NCBI GenBank assembly: GCA_949752745.1
Contig: OX457027.1
Span: forward strand, 60,290,859 to 60,354,858
Direction of reading: 5' to 3'
DNA from: Protula sp. h YS-2021
Taxonomy: Eukaryota; Annelida; Polychaeta; Sabellida; Serpulidae
DNA: 64,000 bases
Below are positions 58,265 to 64,000 of the stretch, piece after piece (position 1 is the stretch's first letter; every line of letters begins with the position of its first letter). The notes under the pieces are model-generated. The model was not told where the DNA came from. It searched no databases and worked only from the letters and a program-made list of their open reading frames with translations. A program made the translations under genes and the position numbers.

Positions 58265-60172
58265 AGCGCATAAACGCAAGTTAAATGAACTTGCGCAGTA
58301 GTTAGATTTAACAACCGCACATCGACGCAAGTTAAAGAAACATTCGCAGTAGTCCAAATTAAGTACTCCGCATCGATGCAAGTTAAATAAACATGCGCAT
58401 TGGTCCGAAATGCGAACTGCGCATCGACGGAAGATAAATAAAGATGCGAACTGGTCCAAAATAAGCAGCGCGCATCAACATAGGTTAAATAAACATGCGT
58501 ACTGGTCCTAAAAAAAGAACTACGCTTCAACGTAAGTTGAATAGACATGCGCAGTGGTCTGAAATGCGAACCGCGCATCAACGCAGCCTAAAGAAACATG
58601 CGCACTGGTCCGAAATGCGAACCACACATCGAGGCAAATTAAATAAACATGCGCAGTGGTCCGAAATGCGAACCACGCATCAACGCAAGTTAAATAAATA
58701 TGCGCACTGGTCTGAAATGAGAACAACGCATCAACTCAAGTTAAATAAACATTGGCAATGGCCTGAAATGCGAACCGTGCATCGACGGAAGTTAAATAAA
58801 CATGCGATCCGATCAAAAAATAAGCACCGCACATCAACGCAAGTGAAACAAACATGCGCATTGTCCGAAAAAAAAACGCATCGACGCAAGTTGAATAGAC
58901 ATGCGCAGTGGTCTGAAATGAAAACCGCGCATCAACGCAAGTTAAATAAACATGCGCAGTGGTCCGAATTGCGAACTGCACATAAGCGTAAGTTAAATAA
59001 ACATTTGCACCGGTCCAAAATAAGTACCGATCATCAACACAAGTTAAATAAATATGCGCAATGGTCCAAAATGCGAACCACGCATCAACACAAGTTAAAA
59101 AAAAAACAAAACATGCGCGCATGTCCGAAATGCGAACCGCACAGCAACACAAGCTGAATAAGCAAGCACACTGGACCAAAATAAGCACCTTGCATCAACG
59201 CAAGTTAAATAAACATGCGCACTATTTCGAAATGCGAACTGCCCATTAACGCAACTTAAATAACATGCGCACTATTCAAATAAGAACTGCGCATCAACAC
59301 ACATTAAATAAACATGCGCACTGGTCCAGAATAAGAACCGCGCATCAACTCAAGTTAAAGAAATATGCGCATTGGCCTGAAATAAGAACCGCGCATCGAC
59401 GCACGTTAAATAGACTCCCGCAGTGGTTCGAAATGCGAACAACGCTCCAACGTAAGTTAAATAAACATTTGCACTGGTCTAAAATAAGCACCGCGCATCA
59501 ACGCAAGTTAAATAAACATGCGCACTTCTCCGAAATTCGAACAGCGCATCAACGCAAGTTAAATAAACATGCGCAGTGGTTCGAAATGCGAACCACGCTC
59601 CAACCAAATTAAATAAACATTTGCACTGGTCCAAAAAAGGCACTGCGCATCAACGCAAGTTAAATAAACATGCGCACTGGTCCGAAATTCGAACCGCGCA
59701 TTAACGCAAGTTAAATAAACATGCGTAATGATCCGAAATTCGAACTGCTCATCAACGAAAGTTAAATAAACATGCACACTGGTCCAAAATGCAAACCGCG
59801 CATCAAAGCAAGTTAAATAAACATAGGCACACGTCCAAAATAAGCACCGTGCATCAACGCAAGTTAAATAAACATGCAAACTGGTCCGAATTGCGAACCG
59901 CGTATCAAGGCAACCTAAGAAAACTTGGGCTGTCCGAAATAAGTACCGCTCATCAATGCAAATGAAATAAAACATGCGCATTGGTATGGAATAAGAACCG
60001 CACATCAACACAAGGTAAATAAACGTGCGCACTGATCCGAAATAAGAACCGCACATCAACAGAAGGTAAATAAAGATGCGCACTGATCCGAAATAAGAAC
60101 CGCACATCAACACAATGTAAATAAAGATGCGCATTGATCCGAAATAAGAACCACACATCCACCAAAGGTAAA
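58265..60172. repeat. 51-bp minisatellite, about 37 copies
   Basis: The landmark acgcaagttaaataaac recurs every 51 bp (58274, 58325 and onwards) with catgcgca-tggtccgaaat between. Each unit carries ATGCGC and, about 21 bases on, GCGCAT, allowing a small hairpin. Because 51 is a multiple of three and stops are rare, long open frames run on both strands (220 codons at 58495-59157 plus, 242 at 59559-60287 minus), repeating a 17-residue unit such as RKLNKHAQWSEMRT. I regard these as by-products. Confidence 0.95.
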
Positions 60173-60619
60173 GGTGCACGCTGGAATTGGTTTTATTGCT
60201 TTTCGTAAGCTGGGACTTTGTCCTTGGACAAACTTGTTGTTTACAATCCACGCTTTCCTTAACTATTGTTCTGATTGTGAACCGCAAGTTTTTAAAAGTT
60301 AAACATAAGCGTCGTTTATGTTAAGTATCGTTTGAAAAATATCTTGCTTCACTAATGTCAGCACCAAAAAAAAAAACAAAAAACAAAACAAGAAACAAAA
60401 CAAAAAGCAAAAAGAATCAGCCAGGGAAAAGGCCTTACAGTTTACGACGATCAACGTGTCAGTAAAAACATACGTCTCACAAAGCATTCTGCTCATATTA
60501 TGTCTTTATTGTCCCTATTTATCATTTCACCTTTTCTGTTATCTTTTTTTAGACCGGCTGACCTTGTCGGGCTGGTTCTATCACATCAGTGGGGGCATTC
60601 GTCGTGTGTATGTACTGAT
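60173..60619. other. Spacer, no gene seen
   Basis: Contains an A-rich run with CAAAA repeats at 60366-60415. Nothing else recognised. Confidence 0.45.
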
Positions 60620-62270
60620 GTATATGTTACAAGCAATTTGTGTATTCAGGCAATTCGTGAATTGCCTGAAATTTTCAGGCAATTCGTGAACTGCCTTTAG
60701 GGGTCAGGCAATTCGTGAATTGACTAAAATTTTCAGGCAGTTCGTGAATTGCCTGAAATTTAAGGGTTCCTTGTTCACAAATTGCCTAAAGACGTTTCAG
60801 ACAATTTGTGTATCAAAATATTAACTGTTTAACAGAGCCAAATTTGTTAATTTCTTTCTTTATAATCGAAATAATAGCAATTAAGGCATGTACTTGGGGA
60901 AATATAATAGGGAGGCATAGTATACGTGTCTTACGTGACCATGTTTCATAATTGCAATTATGGCCAGTGTAAAACATTGTCCTATGGGCTCCAATTTCCG
61001 GAATATATGTCAATGGCCAATATTGTTTCTCACCAGAGTTGGGAATCGATTAAGTGGCCTATCACTTTCCTTCCAAGTTACTCCGAGGTTTAGGTCTTAT
61101 ACTATAAAAGTGACAACAAGTAAATACCGTCGTTATTTGAAAGCAGGTTTAAAAATTGCAATTTAATTTCTTGTGGTGAATTTAAAATTCAAGATTTTAA
61201 CGGGGTCTGTTATTTCCAACCAGATGAATTTGCAAGAAAATTGAAGGATTTAATTCATTCCAAATAAACCTCTATAATTAAATACAATCCAATCTGTTGT
61301 GTGAGTTAACGGTTTAGAATTGCAATCATAAATTGATGTAACCGCTATTTAAGTGTGGTGTTATGCCTTTTACTTGATACAATTGCAATTAACGGGCGTC
61401 GGAGTGCAGTGCTTTTATGCAACTGAGTGCGTGGTAAAATGCATGCAAACTGATTCTTTGATTTACTATTGATGTTTCCCCCCGCGGACTTTACCCGCGG
61501 GGACTTTTCCCGTGGAGGACTTTTCCCGACCTAGGACTTTTCCCGTGGAGGACTTTTCCCGACCTAGGACTTTTCCCTCGGGGGCTTTTCCCGACCTAGG
61601 ATATTCTCAGGATGAAAAAAAACACTAACAAAAAATGCAACTAATTTATTGCAATTTTATTTAGTAATTTAAACTTGCAGTACACGTTCTCAGTGTTGTG
61701 TTCTCTCCGGTCCCCGATGTTTCTTTTTTCTATTGTCAACAACTTGCAGTGGATTATGCTGCAGGGGCAGGGGTGTATTGTGATTCAGTTAAATGCAATT
61801 AAAACTTAATTCACAAATGTGTGATGGAGCAGCGGAGTGCTCTTTTATCAATTAACAAGCAACGGAGTGCTCTTTTATCATGAAACTGAGTGGTAACGAG
61901 ATGTTTTAGTTCAAATAGCCAGTAGATGAGTGCAATTTATGATAAGAAATAATTGTCAACGGAGTTTCTGATGTACGATTGATGTAAATATGAACGTTTA
62001 ATTCTCGTACATGCAATTATTGCTTTATAACTGCCTATGAAATGTAGCAATAAATAGAAGAAACATCAAAACTTGTTCAACATCTCTTATAAAACATGTT
62101 TCAGCCAATTCGTGAACTGACTGGTCCCTAATTTCAGGCAATTCACGAACTGCCTGAAAATTTTAGTCAATTCACGAATTGCCTGACCCCTACAGGGAGT
62201 TCACGAATTGCCTGAAAATTTCAGGCAATTCACGAATTGCCTGAATACACCAATTGCCTGTAACATATAC
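60620..62270. mobile_element. Non-autonomous DNA element with long TIRs built of palindromes (~1.65 kb)
   Basis: The left end gtatatgttac at 60620 and the right end gtaacatatac at 62270 are exact inverse copies. The terminal inverted repeats extend about 140-150 bp (60620-60762 and 62129-62270) and are each made of four or five copies of a 20-bp near-palindrome, aggcaattcgtgaattgcct. The flanks have AT on both sides, a possible 2-bp target duplication. A related, apparently empty copy of the flanking sequence (gtatgtacatatgtaaactt) is at about 44929. The interior is AT-rich with no transposase frame and a 16-bp repeat block at 61481-61600. Confidence 0.8.
61481..61600. repeat. 16-17-bp tandem repeat inside the TIR element
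   Basis: Seven units, variants alternating: ggacttttcccgtgga and ggacttttcccgaccta. GC-rich in an AT-rich element. Confidence 0.85.
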
Positions 62271-62335
62271 ATGTAAACTTTTACTTACAATGCTTCTTCT
62301 CCCTCGGTTTTGATCGGATTCCTTTTAAATTTGCG

Positions 62336-62338
<3 letters not shown>

Positions 62339-62394
<56 letters not shown>
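62339..62394. repeat. (CT)n microsatellite
   Basis: About 56 bp of CT dinucleotide. Confidence 0.97.
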
Positions 62395-62398
<4 letters not shown>

Positions 62399-62419
62399 GA
62401 GGATCCACCAGGCACTTTT

Positions 62420-63430
62420 TAATTTATTGGTTGCCAGTTTTAAAATACTTTTTCTCCCTCAATTTCGATAGGATTCCTTTAGGCGAAAACCTTATTTTGT
62501 TTTTAATTACAATTTTTGGTGGATTTTTTTCTTTCATTCCAGAAAAGGAAGTCTTACTCTCTTGAAATTTAGGTTGAAGGTATAGCGTAAGGAACTGCCT
62601 TGCTTTTACTGTTGTTTGACGATCAACCAAAACTGGGGAAAATATTGGCCTAAACCAAATTTTCTTAAAAACGTATCTCCTAATAGAATCTTTGTGGAAA
62701 CGTGTATTTCCCACTTGGTATTGAAAATACCAAAATGAGGATGGATTGCCTCGAATTCTTCACCTATTTTCCTCCCTTTTTTAATCGAGCCGACTTTGTC
62801 GGACTGGGTTAGTCGTATCACTATAGGGGGCTTGAATGTGTGTGCGTATGTTGAACTTATACTTTAAAATATTACTCCTCCTAAAGTTTTGCTCCAATCG
62901 CTTTGATATTACGCAGGAATGTTCCCTGGGTGGTCCCCCACCTGGCTATTACTTTTTTGACAGTTGACGAAAAACTGTCAAAATGGCGGACGTTTTTGTG
63001 CCCGTTTTGACCCATTTTTAAAATGCTACTCCTCCTACAGTTTTACACCAATCGTTTAGATGTTACGCGGTAATGTTCCCCAGGGGTTCGCCTACCAGGC
63101 TATTATTTTTTTTCGCGGTTCGCCAAAAACTGCCGAAATGGCGGAACTTTGAAGTTTGGCAAAAACTGGAATAACTGATAATAAAAAACTGAATTGTCAA
63201 ACCATTCATTTCTCTCGGTCTTTTTCAAATAGCTATAAAGTTTTAATCGAAAGTTTCTTAGGTGCTTTTCCACCTGGACTTTGCTTTTTTTTCGCAAATG
63301 ACAAAAAAATGCCGAAATGGTGGAATTTTTTAAATTTTGTAAAATTGTGTAAATGTCGGTAAATACGTGAATCGTCAAAACCCAACCTTTCCAACATCCC
63401 TTTTCGGGTAACTTTCAAATTCGAATTAAA
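62420..63430. repeat. Degenerate ~170-bp tandem units
   Basis: aaaatgctactcctcctac, ttttac-ccaatcg, gttacgc-ggaatgttccc-ggtgg and gttcgccaaaaactg-cgaaatggcgga recur near 62870, 63020 and 63150, with weaker copies on either side. Related in phrasing to the arrays at 43.65, 44.96 and 57.0 kb. Confidence 0.65.
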
Positions 63431-63569
63431 TGCATTTTACATGCTTCATTTTTTGGCGAAACAGTATTCGTTTCAGAGTTCTTCTCTCTTTCCTTGTTTG
63501 GTAACCTGGTTGAGTCATGTCCTTGGACATGCTTGTTTTTTTTTTGTTTTTTTTTTGTTTTTTTTTCTT

Positions 63570-64000
63570 CTTATGCCGAAACGGTTTCCAGACATCTCCT
63601 CCAAGATCGCTGAAGCTAGACCAACCAAATTGGCACATGTATGGAGGTCATCTGAAGTGGTGCACCTGATAAAAATTTTTTTACCTTGACCGTCAAAGTC
63701 AAATCGCGAAAAAGGTCAATCGGTTTCCTGACATCAACAGCAAGGCCGTTGAAGCGGGAAAAGCCAAACTTGGCACACATGTAAAGGGCGATACGATCTG
63801 AGGCACCCGTTAAAAATTTTTGACCTTGACCGTGATGGTCAAGGTAAAAAAACGCGAAAAACGTTATTTAAGGAAAACAATGATTTATCTCGAAAGCGGT
63901 AAGATATAGAGCATTTTGACCTCATTTCCGACCTCCTATACGACGAGATAGAGCAATTTTGACCTCATTTCCACCCCCTATACGACGTCCGGTTGGAGTC
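63570..64000. repeat. TGACCTTGACC-containing tandem repeats at the right window edge
   Basis: Two ~130-bp units (cggtttcc-gacatc, gctgaagc, ggcacacatgta, tctgaag-ggcacc, taaaaattttt, accttgaccgt) at 63577-63705 and 63718-63845, followed by two ~45-bp units (ttttgacctcatttcc, ctcctatacgacg) to the end. The array is cut by the window. Confidence 0.7.

Noticed and set aside
58495..60287. Long open frames (220 and 242 codons) on opposite strands as protein genes
   Set aside because: They coincide exactly with a 51-bp minisatellite whose unit length is a multiple of three, so open frames on both strands are expected. No start context, domains or splice signals support them. Kept only as a finding to test.
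60620..60800. CRISPR-like array of AGGCAATTCGTGAATTGCCT repeats
   Set aside because: The host is an animal, spacers are not of constant length, and the same string recurs in inverse orientation at 62.1-62.27 kb as the other end of a TIR element.

Overview
This is a window of animal nuclear DNA, most likely from a marine invertebrate. The evidence is an intron-split metazoan-type gene with GT-AG and GC-AG splice sites, pogo/Tigger-type and MULE-type DNA transposon relatives, several DIRS-like tyrosine-recombinase retrotransposons, and long AT-rich intergenic DNA full of microsatellites and minisatellites. No operons or bacterial signals are visible. The species cannot be named from sequence alone. 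Repeats built on TGACCTTGACC near the right end recall mollusc genomes, but that is only an impression.

Region 1 (1-11.6 kb): a complete six-exon creatinase gene on the minus strand. The spliced model is exactly 1347 bp (448 aa), with a 45-residue Arg-rich extension that looks like a mitochondrial presequence. Its first intron (7.75 kb, GC-AG) hosts a DIRS-like retroelement with inverted terminal repeats and an apparent internal complementary region. That element is itself interrupted by a 1.6 kb foldback-like insertion.

Region 2 (11.6-36 kb): gene-poor. It holds two more DIRS remnants (14.6-16.9 and 25.2-28.7 kb), a FLYWCH-MULE transposase pseudogene (18.2-19.1 kb), small inverted-repeat elements (22.2-23.0, 31.1-32.2 kb), tRNA-like SINE heads (33.5-33.7 kb), a 240-bp duplication (34.2/34.6 kb) and microsatellites.

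Region 3 (36-40.3 kb): a second type of tyrosine-recombinase retrotransposon. It has gag with a CCCH finger, RT with YLDD, RNase H and a YR domain, and is broken by frameshifts and in-frame stops, nearly all TAA.

Region 4 (41.8-56.9 kb): the most interesting part. It is a same-strand tandem array of three pogo/Tigger-transposase-derived genes at roughly 6-7 kb spacing. Two are intact two-exon genes (643 and 636 aa) with one conserved intron; the third is a decayed pseudogene. They combine a pipsqueak/CENP-B type DNA-binding region, a DDE domain whose first acidic residue is replaced (Cys, Cys, Val), a charged coiled coil and a C-terminal C4HC3 zinc-finger-like module. The two intact copies share a roughly 200-bp nearly identical tract inside otherwise diverged exons, which looks like gene conversion. 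This reads as a domesticated, transposase-derived DNA-binding gene family evolving by birth and death.

Region 5 (56.9-64 kb): tandem-repeat territory. It has a ~150-bp array, a 37-copy 51-bp minisatellite that is open on both strands, a 1.65-kb element with long terminal inverted repeats made of 20-bp palindromes, and further degenerate arrays to the window end.
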